A stretch of DNA of 17,731 nucleotides from an uncultured Ruminococcus sp. (GTDB lineage: Bacteria > Bacillota > Clostridia > Oscillospirales > CAG-272): NCBI GenBank assembly GCA_902803255.1, contig CADCPG010000205.1, positions 1 to 17,731 on the forward strand. The letters are read 5' to 3'. Both the position numbers and the translations under genes were made by a program. Below the pieces are notes generated by a model. It was not told the DNA's origin, searched no databases, and was given only the letters and a program-made list of their open reading frames with translations. Numbering within the stretch: position 1 is the first letter of the stretch; each line of letters begins with the position of its first letter. Shown piece by piece: positions 7,744 to 13,715 of the stretch.

Positions 7744-8706
7744 ATGAAAAACGCTTTTATGATCGTCAATCCGGTATCCGGAACGCTAAAGGCCAGGGAC
7801 TCGCTCTTCACCGTGATCGACCGCCTGACCTCGGGAGGCGTCCAGCCGACCGTCAGGTACACGAGATACCGCGGTCACGCGGGCAAGCTCGCGGCCGCCG
7901 CGGCGGCGTCGGGGAAATACGACGGCATCGTCTGCCTCGGCGGCGACGGCACGCTCAACGAGGTGAACTGCGGAATGATATCCGCCGGTGTGTCGCTGCC
8001 CGTCGGCTACATCCCGACAGGCGTGACGAACGACTTCGCGTCGGGTCTCGGCATCCCGCTCGACCCGGGAGAGGCCGCGACCGACGTCGCGCTGTCGCTG
8101 CGCGAGGGCTTTCTGCTGCCGATCGACACCGGCAGGTTCGGCGACTCCCGAACATTCTCGTACATCGCCTCGTTCGGCGCCTTTTCGCAGTCGTCGTACG
8201 GAGCGTCGCAGCCGGTAAAGAACGCGCTCGGCTACCTTGCCTACGTGCTTCACGGGATCGGCGACTTCTTCAGGATCAGGCCGATCCACACGGTATGCGT
8301 CGCCGACGGCAGAAAGATCGAGGGCGACTTCGTGTTCGGAGGCGTCTGCAACACATATTCGGTCGGCAAGATCGTCAAGCTCGACAGGACTCTCGTCGAC
8401 ATGGGCGACGGAAAGCTCGAGATCGTGCTGGCGTACAAGCCGAACGACATAAACGAGTTCAACCGGCTCATCGCGGCCGCGGCGTCGTCCGACCTCAGCT
8501 CCGACATGTTCGTCTTCCTGCGGGCGTCGGAGATAAGCTTCAAACTGCCGGAGGGGACCGACTGGTCGCTCGACGGCGAACTCGCCACCGACGTGCCGGA
8601 AGTGAAGATAGGCGTGATCCCGCGCTCGCTCGAGCTTCTCTGCTCGCACGGACGCCGTCCCTCACAGAAGGCGCCGAAAAAGGCAGAAAAAGGCGAAAAT
8701 GCCTGA
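7744..8706 (+). CDS. Diacylglycerol kinase-family lipid kinase (YegS/DgkB-like)
   Basis: Predicted soluble or membrane-peripheral kinase that phosphorylates diacylglycerol or a related lipid, feeding phosphatidate back to phospholipid synthesis. Family motifs are clear in the 320 residues: IVNPVSG (7-13), the nucleotide-binding GGDGTLNEV (66-74), PTGVTNDFA (91-99) and the late DGE (277-279). The last ~15 residues are lysine-rich, which could favour membrane contact. AGAGGTG 11 bases before the ATG at 7744 is a fair ribosome binding site. The gene lies 9 bp after the M5-like gene and overlaps mnmE by 8 bp, so it is embedded in a tRNA/rRNA modification operon without an obvious functional tie. 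The exact lipid substrate (DAG, sphingoid base or undecaprenol) cannot be told. Confidence 0.88.
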   Translation: MKNAFMIVNPVSGTLKARDSLFTVIDRLTSGGVQPTVRYTRYRGHAGKLAAAAAASGKYDGIVCLGGDGTLNEVNCGMISAGVSLPVGYIPTGVTNDFASGLGIPLDPGEAATDVALSLREGFLLPIDTGRFGDSRTFSYIASFGAFSQSSYGASQPVKNALGYLAYVLHGIGDFFRIRPIHTVCVADGRKIEGDFVFGGVCNTYSVGKIVKLDRTLVDMGDGKLEIVLAYKPNDINEFNRLIAAAASSDLSSDMFVFLRASEISFKLPEGTDWSLDGELATDVPEVKIGVIPRSLELLCSHGRRPSQKAPKKAEKGENA

Positions 8707-10147
8707 TCTTTCCTCTTCACCGGCCGTCTCCGCCACTCTTTCCCGCGCGCTCGATACCGTAGCGGCGGTCTCCACGCCCCCCGGCAGGGGCGGAGTGGCG
8801 CTCATAAGGATATCCGGACCGGACGCGGCCGGGATCGGGAGAAGGATCTTTTTCCCGGCCGGCGCGGCGCACCCCGACGAACGTCCCCGCACCGCGGTCT
8901 ACGGCAGGATCCGCCGCCCCGGCGGTGAGAAGCCCGGGGAGTACATAGACACCGGGCTCGCGGTGTTCTTCCGCGGTCCGCGGTCGTTCACCGGCGAGGA
9001 CACCCTCGAGATCACCTGCCACGGCGGGATCCTCGTGACCCGCGCCGTGCTTGCCGCCGCGCTCGCGGCGGGAGCGCGGCAGGCCGAACGCGGCGAATTC
9101 ACACGCCGGGCCTTCGCGTCGGGAAGGATAGACCTTACCGAAGCAGAGGCGCTGGGGCTGCTCATCGACGCCGGCACCGACGCCCAGCTGCGGCTGTCGC
9201 ACTCGGGAATGAACGGAAAGCTGGCGGAGGCCTGCTCGTCGCTGAGGGACGGGATAACGTCGCTGCTGGCCGACATATACGTGCGCATCGACTTCCCCGA
9301 GGAGGACCTCGGGAGCATGCCCGACGCCGAACTCGCGGAGAGGCTGTCGTCGCTGACGGAAAAGACCGACGCTCTCCGCATGAGCTACCGCACCGGGCGG
9401 GCCGTCGCGGAGGGCATCCCCGCCGTCATATGCGGCAACACCAACACCGGCAAGAGCACCCTCTTCAACCGCTTCACCGGCCGCGACGACGCCATCGTCA
9501 CCGACATCGCCGGCACGACGCGCGACACGCTCACCGCGAAAGTCGCGGCGGGGGACGTCACGCTGCTCCTCTCCGACACCGCCGGTATACACGGCGGGCC
9601 GGCCGATCCCGTCGAGGCGATAGGCATGGACCGGGCGCGCGCCGGGATAGCCGGCGCCGAGCTCATCCTCTATATGATAGACGGCTCGGCTCCCCCGTCG
9701 GACGACGACCTGCTCCTTGCCGGGAGCCTGCGGGACGGAAGAGAGGGAGAGACGGTCGCACTGCTCTCGAAGTCGGACCTGCCGGCGCACCCCGACGCGG
9801 TGTCGCTGTGGGAGACTTTTCCGCACAGGCTCCGCGTCTCCCCGCTCGACGGCTCGGGATTCGACGACCTTGTAAAGACGATAGAAGAGCTCTTCATCGA
9901 CGGCAGCATCGACATCGCCGAGGACGCCGTCGTCGCGAGCGCCAGACAGCGCGACGCCCTCGACAGGGCGGCTGACGGCCTCCGTGCGGCCCGAAAGGCC
10001 ATGGAGGACGGGTATACGGCCGACATACTCTCGGTGTGCCTGGAGGACGCCGCAGGGGCCCTCTCGGAGCTCGACGGCAGAGGGGCCGGCGCGGTCTCCG
10101 CCGATGTCACCGAAAAGATCTTCTCATCGTTCTGCGTCGGAAAATAA
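8699..10147 (+). CDS. mnmE: tRNA uridine-5-carboxymethylaminomethyl GTPase MnmE
   Basis: MnmE works with MnmG to make cmnm5U34 in tRNAs reading split codon boxes, using folate and GTP. The 482 residues show the formyl-THF-binding N-terminal domain (DTVAAVSTPPGRGGVALIRI, 19-38; GEFTRRAFASGRIDLTEAEA, 132-151) and the inserted G domain: P-loop GNTNTGKS (246-253), TDIAGTTRDT (268-277) and DTAG (293-296). The protein ends in FCVGK, the C-terminal C-[IVL]-G-K with catalytic Cys 479. The G4 element reads SKSD (357-360) instead of NKxD. The start overlaps the lipid kinase by 8 bp, with AAAGG upstream. Its partner mnmG is not in the window, and the gene is convergent with jag rather than following it in the same direction. 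It is the last gene of its run, ending 2 bp before a strong terminator. Confidence 0.96.
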   Translation: MPDLSSSPAVSATLSRALDTVAAVSTPPGRGGVALIRISGPDAAGIGRRIFFPAGAAHPDERPRTAVYGRIRRPGGEKPGEYIDTGLAVFFRGPRSFTGEDTLEITCHGGILVTRAVLAAALAAGARQAERGEFTRRAFASGRIDLTEAEALGLLIDAGTDAQLRLSHSGMNGKLAEACSSLRDGITSLLADIYVRIDFPEEDLGSMPDAELAERLSSLTEKTDALRMSYRTGRAVAEGIPAVICGNTNTGKSTLFNRFTGRDDAIVTDIAGTTRDTLTAKVAAGDVTLLLSDTAGIHGGPADPVEAIGMDRARAGIAGAELILYMIDGSAPPSDDDLLLAGSLRDGREGETVALLSKSDLPAHPDAVSLWETFPHRLRVSPLDGSGFDDLVKTIEELFIDGSIDIAEDAVVASARQRDALDRAADGLRAARKAMEDGYTADILSVCLEDAAGALSELDGRGAGAVSADVTEKIFSSFCVGK

Positions 10148-10149
10148 CA

Positions 10150-10200
10150 GACACAAAAAAACGCGGGTTCGCTCGGGGCGCTCCCGCGTTTTTTTGTGTC
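10150..10200. terminator. Bidirectional intrinsic terminator between mnmE and jag
   Basis: A perfect 18-bp inverted repeat (GACACAAAAAAACGCGGG at 10150-10167, its complement at 10183-10200) encloses a 15-base loop. The CGCGGG/CCCGCG core is flanked by A7 on the left and T7 on the right, so transcripts from either side form a GC stem followed by a U-run. It stops both the mnmE run (plus) and the rpmH-jag run (minus). Confidence 0.93.
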
Positions 10201-10213
10201 TTACCGCCGCATG

Positions 10214-10927
10214 TCAGTCGGCGGACTTTCCGGCGTCGAGATAGATGACTATTTTGCGGTTGTTCTCGCTGCCGATCGAGTTTGTCGAGACTCCGGGGAT
10301 CTGCTGGACCTCGGAGTGGATGATCCGTCTCTCGTAGGGGCTCATCGGCTCGAGCATGATGCTCTTCTTGTACTTCAGGACCTTCTCCGCGTTCCTGCGC
10401 GCGAGCGTGCGGAGGGCCTCCTCGCGCTTCGCTCTGTAGCCTTCGACGTCGAGGTTGACTCTGATGAAGTCGCCGCGCACGCCGTTCTCGCGCTTGTTGG
10501 CGGCGAGATTGACAAGGTACTGCAGGGCGTCGAGCGTGTCGCCGTGATGACCGATGAGTATGCCGGCGGACTCGCCGACGACGTTGATCTCGAGGTCGCC
10601 CTCTTCGTTGTATCCGCTCGTCACTTCGGCGTTCATCTGCATGTCGCTCACAACAGTCTTGATGAAGTTCACGGCGTTCTTCTCTCCCGCCGGGACGAAC
10701 CTCGCGACGATCTCCGCCTCGGAGGCGCCGATCCCGAGGAAGCCGCGCTTGCCCTCGGAGGTCACGGTGTACTCGACGGCCGACACGTCCGCTCCAAACT
10801 CGGCCGCGGCCTGCGCGACGGCGTCTTCGACCGTCTTTGCCCTGACCGTGATCTCTTTGCGGGTGTATTTCTGCCTGCCGGATCCGGCGGCGTCTTCTTC
10901 TCTTTCGATATCCTTCTCAAATTCCAT
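10214..10927 (-). CDS. jag: RNA-binding protein Jag/KhpB (Jag_N-KH-R3H)
   Basis: A 237-residue cytoplasmic RNA-binding protein that in Bacillota pairs with KhpA and affects cell elongation and division; its gene habitually follows yidC. Domains in order are: Jag_N (~25-77, ending KRGFLGIGASEAEI), a KH domain with GILIGHHGDTLDALQYLVN (122-140; GxxG loop is GHHG), and an R3H domain whose R-x3-H is seen in MSPYERRIIHSEVQ (R200, H204). The ATG at 10927 has AAGGA 10 bases upstream on the minus strand. It starts 45 bp after the yidC stop, in the same operon, and is the last gene before the shared terminator. Confidence 0.94.
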   Translation of the reverse strand: MEFEKDIEREEDAAGSGRQKYTRKEITVRAKTVEDAVAQAAAEFGADVSAVEYTVTSEGKRGFLGIGASEAEIVARFVPAGEKNAVNFIKTVVSDMQMNAEVTSGYNEEGDLEINVVGESAGILIGHHGDTLDALQYLVNLAANKRENGVRGDFIRVNLDVEGYRAKREEALRTLARRNAEKVLKYKKSIMLEPMSPYERRIIHSEVQQIPGVSTNSIGSENNRKIVIYLDAGKSAD

Positions 10928-10972
10928 GATATTATTATCCTTGATGATTCACGGAAAACATCTGCTTCCGCA

Positions 10973-12160
10973 TTACTTTTTCAGCGGCGCCTGATCTATC
11001 AGGCCGCCGTCTTTCTTTTTCTCGCCGGGTCTTTCATCCGCGTCGCCGGCTCCCAGACGGCGGGCGATCTCAGCCTCCTCCTCGGGAGAGACGTAATCCT
11101 CGGCGTCCTGTCTGAAAAGCGAGTTCGGGTCGGACCCCATCTCGCTCGGGTCGAGTTTTTTCTTCGTGTCTTTCGGAGCCTTGCCCGCGTATTCGCGTTC
11201 GGCGGCCTTGTACTCCTCTTCGCTGAACACCGGCGCCGGCATGACCTTGTGCAGGATGAACTGCTTCACCGTGCCGATTATGCTCTTGAAGATCCAGTAT
11301 ACGCCGATGGCGGCGGGGACGATGAACGTGATGTATACCGAGAAGAGCGGCATCATTACATCCATCACGTTGTTCGAGCATCCGGTCGCTTTGTCGGTGG
11401 CCTGATCGCCCGACTTGGGCTGATAGCTGAATTTGCGGGTCAGCTTCATGCTGCCGAAATATACGAGGAAGGTAAGGACGGGGATGAGCCACAGCCAGCT
11501 CGGCTGTTTGATCGACGGCGTTTCCGCGAGGTTGATCCCGAGAGCCCTGAAGTTCGGGAGCTTGCCCATGATCTGTTCGAATGCGGAGTAGACGTCGGCT
11601 CCGGCCATCTTGATGTCGGCACTGCCGTCGCAGTATTCGACGACTCCCCTGAAGAATTCGATCCCCTTTTCACCGAGCTTGTTGATGAGCGCGATCGAGC
11701 CGCGGCTCGACGTGAATGAGGCGTCGAATATACCGGCCTCGACCTGCGAAGAGATGAAGCTCTGCATGGCCGAGATCGCGTCCTTGGCGACGCCGAGGAC
11801 GTAGTGGAGCGGGTCGATGATCACCTGATAGAGGGCCAGGATGACCGGAAGCTGGAGGAGCATCGGCAGGCAGCCCGAGAACTGCGAGTAGTGCTCGTCC
11901 TGGTACATCTTCTGGATCTCTTCCGTGACCTTCTGCTGGGTGACCTTGTCGTTTCTGCCCTTGTAATGGTTCCTTATGGCCATCTCCTTGGGCCTGAGTT
12001 TTGCCTGTTTGATCTGATTCTTCTGCTGAATGATGCTGAAAGGCAGCATAAGTATCTCGACGATGAGGGCGAAAAGGAAAAGGGCTATCATATAGTTGCC
12101 GGTCACCTTGTCGAGCCAGCCGAGGAAGGAACCTATCCAGCAAAGGATGGTATCAATCAT
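10973..12160 (-). CDS. yidC: Membrane protein insertase YidC/Oxa1 family
   Basis: Inserts and folds membrane proteins, alone or with SecYEG. At 395 residues it is the short type without a large periplasmic domain. Membrane segments are visible at about 22-44, 97-118 (SGCLPMLLQLPVILALYQVII), 220-238 and 266-296. The cytoplasmic loop between the first two carries IKQAKLRPKEMAIRNHYKGRN, typical of clostridial YidC. The C-terminal ~85 residues are charged and low complexity. There is no lipobox. The conserved basic residue of the hydrophilic groove, five residues before the Pro that ends TM1, is Glu (E35 in ALIVEILMLP). The ribosome binding site is weak (AAAGAGAAC). The gene is 129 bp downstream of yidD in the rpmH operon. 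Confidence 0.95.
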   Translation of the reverse strand: MIDTILCWIGSFLGWLDKVTGNYMIALFLFALIVEILMLPFSIIQQKNQIKQAKLRPKEMAIRNHYKGRNDKVTQQKVTEEIQKMYQDEHYSQFSGCLPMLLQLPVILALYQVIIDPLHYVLGVAKDAISAMQSFISSQVEAGIFDASFTSSRGSIALINKLGEKGIEFFRGVVEYCDGSADIKMAGADVYSAFEQIMGKLPNFRALGINLAETPSIKQPSWLWLIPVLTFLVYFGSMKLTRKFSYQPKSGDQATDKATGCSNNVMDVMMPLFSVYITFIVPAAIGVYWIFKSIIGTVKQFILHKVMPAPVFSEEEYKAAEREYAGKAPKDTKKKLDPSEMGSDPNSLFRQDAEDYVSPEEEAEIARRLGAGDADERPGEKKKDGGLIDQAPLKK

Positions 12161-12289
12161 TGTCGTTCTCTTTTTTTCCCGCGGCGGTGCGGGATTTCCT
12201 CTCCTGTGTCAAATCGTGCGGAGCGTTCTTCTGATCTTTAACGGTCTCCGGCTCTTCCGCGCGGCGCCTTCCGGTGCCGTTTTCACGTT
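12161..12289 (-). other. Spacer between yidD and yidC, no gene seen
   Basis: This 129-bp gap carries no ATG on the minus strand that would open a credible reading frame. Just before yidC there is a 5-bp hairpin (CCCGC/GCGGG, 12179-12194) followed, in the direction of transcription, by an A-run rather than a T-run, so it is not a terminator. A TTGACA-like hexamer occurs in the gap but has no matching -10. Confidence 0.4.
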
Positions 12290-12616
12290 TCACCTGTCTG
12301 TTTCCGTTCCCGTTGCCGCACCATCGGGACCGGAATCCGGGTCTTCCGCAGCAAGCGAGATGCCCTCAAGCAGATCTTCCCTTTTTACCCGCCGGAACCC
12401 GCGTTCGGGGACCGGATCGTAGCCTCCGGTGCAAAACGGATTGCACCGCAGCACTCTCCAGACCGTAAGCACGGTGCCGGCCAGAAAGCCGCGTTTTTCA
12501 TACGCCTCGACGGCGTAGGCAGAGCATGTGGGCGTGAACCTGCATGCCGGGTGACGTTTCAGGGGAGAGATATGCTTTCTGTAAAGTTTGACAAGTCCTA
12601 TTGCTGCGCGTTTCAC
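12290..12616 (-). CDS. yidD: Membrane protein insertion efficiency factor YidD
   Basis: Small membrane-associated helper of YidC-dependent insertion. I place the start at the GTG at 12616-12614, which overlaps the rnpA stop as GTGA and gives MKRAAIGLVKLYRKHISPLK, the usual N-terminus with its amphipathic helix. The protein then has 108 residues; a longer upstream frame reads through rnpA and is not needed. Diagnostic motifs are HPACRFTPTCSAYA (22-35) and LRCNPFCTGGYDPVP (56-70), with the family's cysteines. The last ~25 residues are acidic and low complexity. The overlap with rnpA suggests coupled translation. Confidence 0.92.
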   Translation of the reverse strand: MKRAAIGLVKLYRKHISPLKRHPACRFTPTCSAYAVEAYEKRGFLAGTVLTVWRVLRCNPFCTGGYDPVPERGFRRVKREDLLEGISLAAEDPDSGPDGAATGTETDR

Positions 12617-13011
12617 GGGGCACCCGCTTCCCTCTTCAGGATACCGAGCTTCTCGAACGACCTCTCCAGGTCTTTTCTCACTTCGCCGCATCCCGCGCCG
12701 GCAATGCTCTGCCGTGCGGCTATAACGACCAGATATCCGTGCTCGAGTTCCCCGCCGTGTTCCTTTTCGATGAGCCTGTACGACTCCCTGATCAGCCGTT
12801 TCGCCCTGCTGCGCTCGACGGCCCCGCCGGTCTTCTTCCCGACTGTCACTCCAAGCCTGTTCAGCGGCCGGTGCAGCGGGTCGGATCTTACGAACCTGCG
12901 GTTCTTCAGGTCACGCAGAATATAGACGGCCGTGTACCTTCCGGCCTGCCTTCTGCCTTTCGCGTATGCCTTCTGATAAAGGAAATTCTCTGTGATCGGT
13001 GTATTCTTCAT
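12613..13011 (-). CDS. rnpA: Ribonuclease P protein component RnpA
   Basis: Protein subunit of RNase P, which helps the RNA subunit bind pre-tRNA leaders. The 132 residues contain NRLGVTVGKKTGGAVERSRAKRLIRESYR; the stretch AVERSRAKRLIRESYR is the RNR motif of the family, and the sequence is highly basic there. I chose the ATG at 13011 (MKNTPITENFLY). A TTG three codons earlier at 13020 is possible, and neither start has a strong ribosome binding site. It lies about 160 bp downstream of rpmH and overlaps yidD by 4 bp. Confidence 0.93.
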   Translation of the reverse strand: MKNTPITENFLYQKAYAKGRRQAGRYTAVYILRDLKNRRFVRSDPLHRPLNRLGVTVGKKTGGAVERSRAKRLIRESYRLIEKEHGGELEHGYLVVIAARQSIAGAGCGEVRKDLERSFEKLGILKREAGAP

Positions 13012-13112
13012 GTTGATCAAGCCGCTTCCGCGTCTTATGTCCTGTGTCTCTGTCCCGGCTCGGATCCGTGCGGGGATGCCGGCGTCCCCCGCTCCGCGTT
13101 CACAGCCTGAAA

Positions 13113-13142
13113 ATCCGGCGTTGCCGTTGACGGCCGCCGGAT
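13113..13142 (-). terminator. Possible attenuator hairpin between rpmH and rnpA
   Basis: On the minus strand ATCCGGCG pairs with CGCCGGAT (8 bp), topped by GCCG/CGGC with a TCAA loop and an AA bulge, and followed by TTTT-C. It sits 28 bp after the rpmH stop. A short T-run suggests partial termination, or an RNA stabiliser that lets L34 be made in excess of RnpA. A second GC hairpin lies further on at 13070-13092. Confidence 0.4.
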
Positions 13143-13170
13143 CTGACAGGTTGCTCTATGAAGGATCAGT

Positions 13171-13305
13171 TCAGTATGAAAGTCTCTTTCTTCCCTTTGC
13201 GCGCCTTCTCTTGAGTACGTTTCTTCCGTCCAGTGTCTTCATTCTTTTTCTGAAGCCGTGTTCCTTCTGACGCTGGCGCTTCTTAGGCTGGTAAGTTCTG
13301 AGCAT
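13171..13305 (-). CDS. rpmH: 50S ribosomal protein L34
   Basis: The 44-residue protein MLRTYQPKKRQRQKEHGFR... matches bacterial L34 end to end, including the KRMKTLDGRNVLKRRRAKGR segment and the usual length. It is extremely basic, as expected for an rRNA-binding protein. The ATG at 13305 is preceded by a perfect GGGAGGT six bases away (13312-13318). It is the first gene of the rpmH-rnpA-yidD-yidC-jag operon. Confidence 0.97.
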   Translation of the reverse strand: MLRTYQPKKRQRQKEHGFRKRMKTLDGRNVLKRRRAKGRKRLSY

Positions 13306-13311
13306 TTCGGC

Positions 13312-13318
13312 ACCTCCC
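13312..13318 (-). promoter_or_regulatory. Strong Shine-Dalgarno of rpmH
   Basis: GGGAGGT on the minus strand, six bases before the rpmH ATG. It fixes the start of L34 against the longer frame that runs upstream through the promoter. Confidence 0.85.
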
Positions 13319-13380
13319 GTTCGTTTTTGTCGGAAGCTTTCGCTTGTTTCGACATGACTGCCAATACACAATGACGTAAT

Positions 13381-13410
13381 ATTATATACCGCAAAATCGG
13401 GATTTGTCAA
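13381..13410 (-). promoter_or_regulatory. Sigma-A-type promoter of the rpmH operon
   Basis: On the minus strand TTGACA (13410-13405) and TATAAT (13386-13381) are separated by 18 bp. Both hexamers are consensus. Transcription would begin near 13374, giving a leader of about 70 bases before L34. Confidence 0.88.
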
Positions 13411-13450
13411 GAGAAAAATGAAACAACAGCGGGAAAAATAATATAAATAC

Positions 13451-13463
13451 GGCGAAATTCGCC
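13451..13463. promoter_or_regulatory. Short palindrome between the divergent promoters
   Basis: GGCGAA-A-TTCGCC is a perfect 6-bp inverted repeat about the central base. It lies between the rpmH promoter and the tRNA promoter, in a locally AT-rich stretch. It could be an operator or a chance hairpin. Confidence 0.25.
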
Positions 13464-13502
13464 TTTTCCGGCCCGCCGGGGGGCACAAATGCGCGATTTC
13501 AC

Positions 13503-13531
13503 TTGACTAAACGGCCGCGCGGTTGTATAAT
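13503..13531 (+). promoter_or_regulatory. Sigma-A-type promoter of tRNA-Arg
   Basis: TTGACT (13503-13508) and TATAAT (13526-13531) with a 17-bp spacer, ending 16 bp before the tRNA. A GC-rich run follows the -35 element within the spacer. Confidence 0.88.
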
Positions 13532-13547
13532 AATACAGCTGTCACAT

Positions 13548-13624
13548 CTACCCGTGGCTCAGCTGGATAGCGCGCAAGACTCCGACTCTTGAGGTCGCAG
13601 GTTCGAATCCTGTCGGGTAGGCCA
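13548..13624 (+). tRNA. tRNA-Arg(CCG) with encoded CCA
   Basis: A full cloverleaf of 77 nt. The acceptor stem CTACCCG/CGGGTAG is 7 perfect pairs, with discriminator G (13621) and CCA (13622-13624). The anticodon arm is CAAGA-CTCCGAC-TCTTG with anticodon CCG at 13582-13584. The T arm is GCAGG-TTCGAAT-CCTGT. The body resembles the Arg family (G discriminator as in E. coli tRNA-Arg CCG). The D stem GCTC/GCGC has one non-pair at 12-23. CGG is a common Arg codon in a GC-rich genome, which fits the strong promoter. Confidence 0.96.
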
Positions 13625-13633
13625 GTCCAGTCT

Positions 13634-13673
13634 CTCCTCCCGGCGGAACAGGACCGGGAGGAGTTTTCTTTTT
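13634..13673 (+). terminator. Intrinsic terminator of tRNA-Arg
   Basis: CTCCTCCCGG (13634-13643) pairs perfectly with CCGGGAGGAG (13654-13663) around a 10-base loop and is followed by TTTTCTTTTT. It ends the tRNA transcript 10 bp after CCA. Confidence 0.92.
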
Positions 13674-13702
13674 CCGGATCTCAGGGTCCGGGACATCGCA
13701 AC

Positions 13703-13707
13703 GGAGG
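13703..13707 (+). promoter_or_regulatory. Shine-Dalgarno deciding the start of the first Gfo/Idh gene
   Basis: GGAGG ends 8 bases before the GTG at 13716. The other possible GTG, at 13707, overlaps this site and so cannot use it; the start is placed at 13716. Confidence 0.75.
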
Positions 13708-13715
13708 TGATATCT

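Noticed and set aside
8717..9826. A 369-residue minus-strand frame over mnmE
   Set aside because: MnmE on the plus strand has every diagnostic motif; the antisense frame is low complexity and lacks any signature.
10196..11719. A 507-residue plus-strand reading frame opposite jag and yidC
   Set aside because: It is a shadow of two well-supported genes in GC-rich DNA, starts inside the terminator, has no family motifs and is compositionally odd (Val/Asp/Arg-rich).
12617..12691. Longer YidD start within rnpA
   Set aside because: The GTG overlapping the rnpA stop gives the normal YidD N-terminus; the 25 extra residues do not resemble the family.
13306..13488. N-terminal extension of L34 to 105 residues
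   Set aside because: The extension is translated from the promoter and leader; the perfect Shine-Dalgarno and family length fix the ATG at 13305.
13306..13550. Candidate chromosomal origin beside rpmH
   Set aside because: No dnaA gene and no recognisable DnaA boxes; the AT-rich sequence is explained by two divergent promoters.
13600..13624. tRNA 3' end as a phage or island attachment site
   Set aside because: No integrase gene and no second copy of the tRNA 3' end seen in the window.
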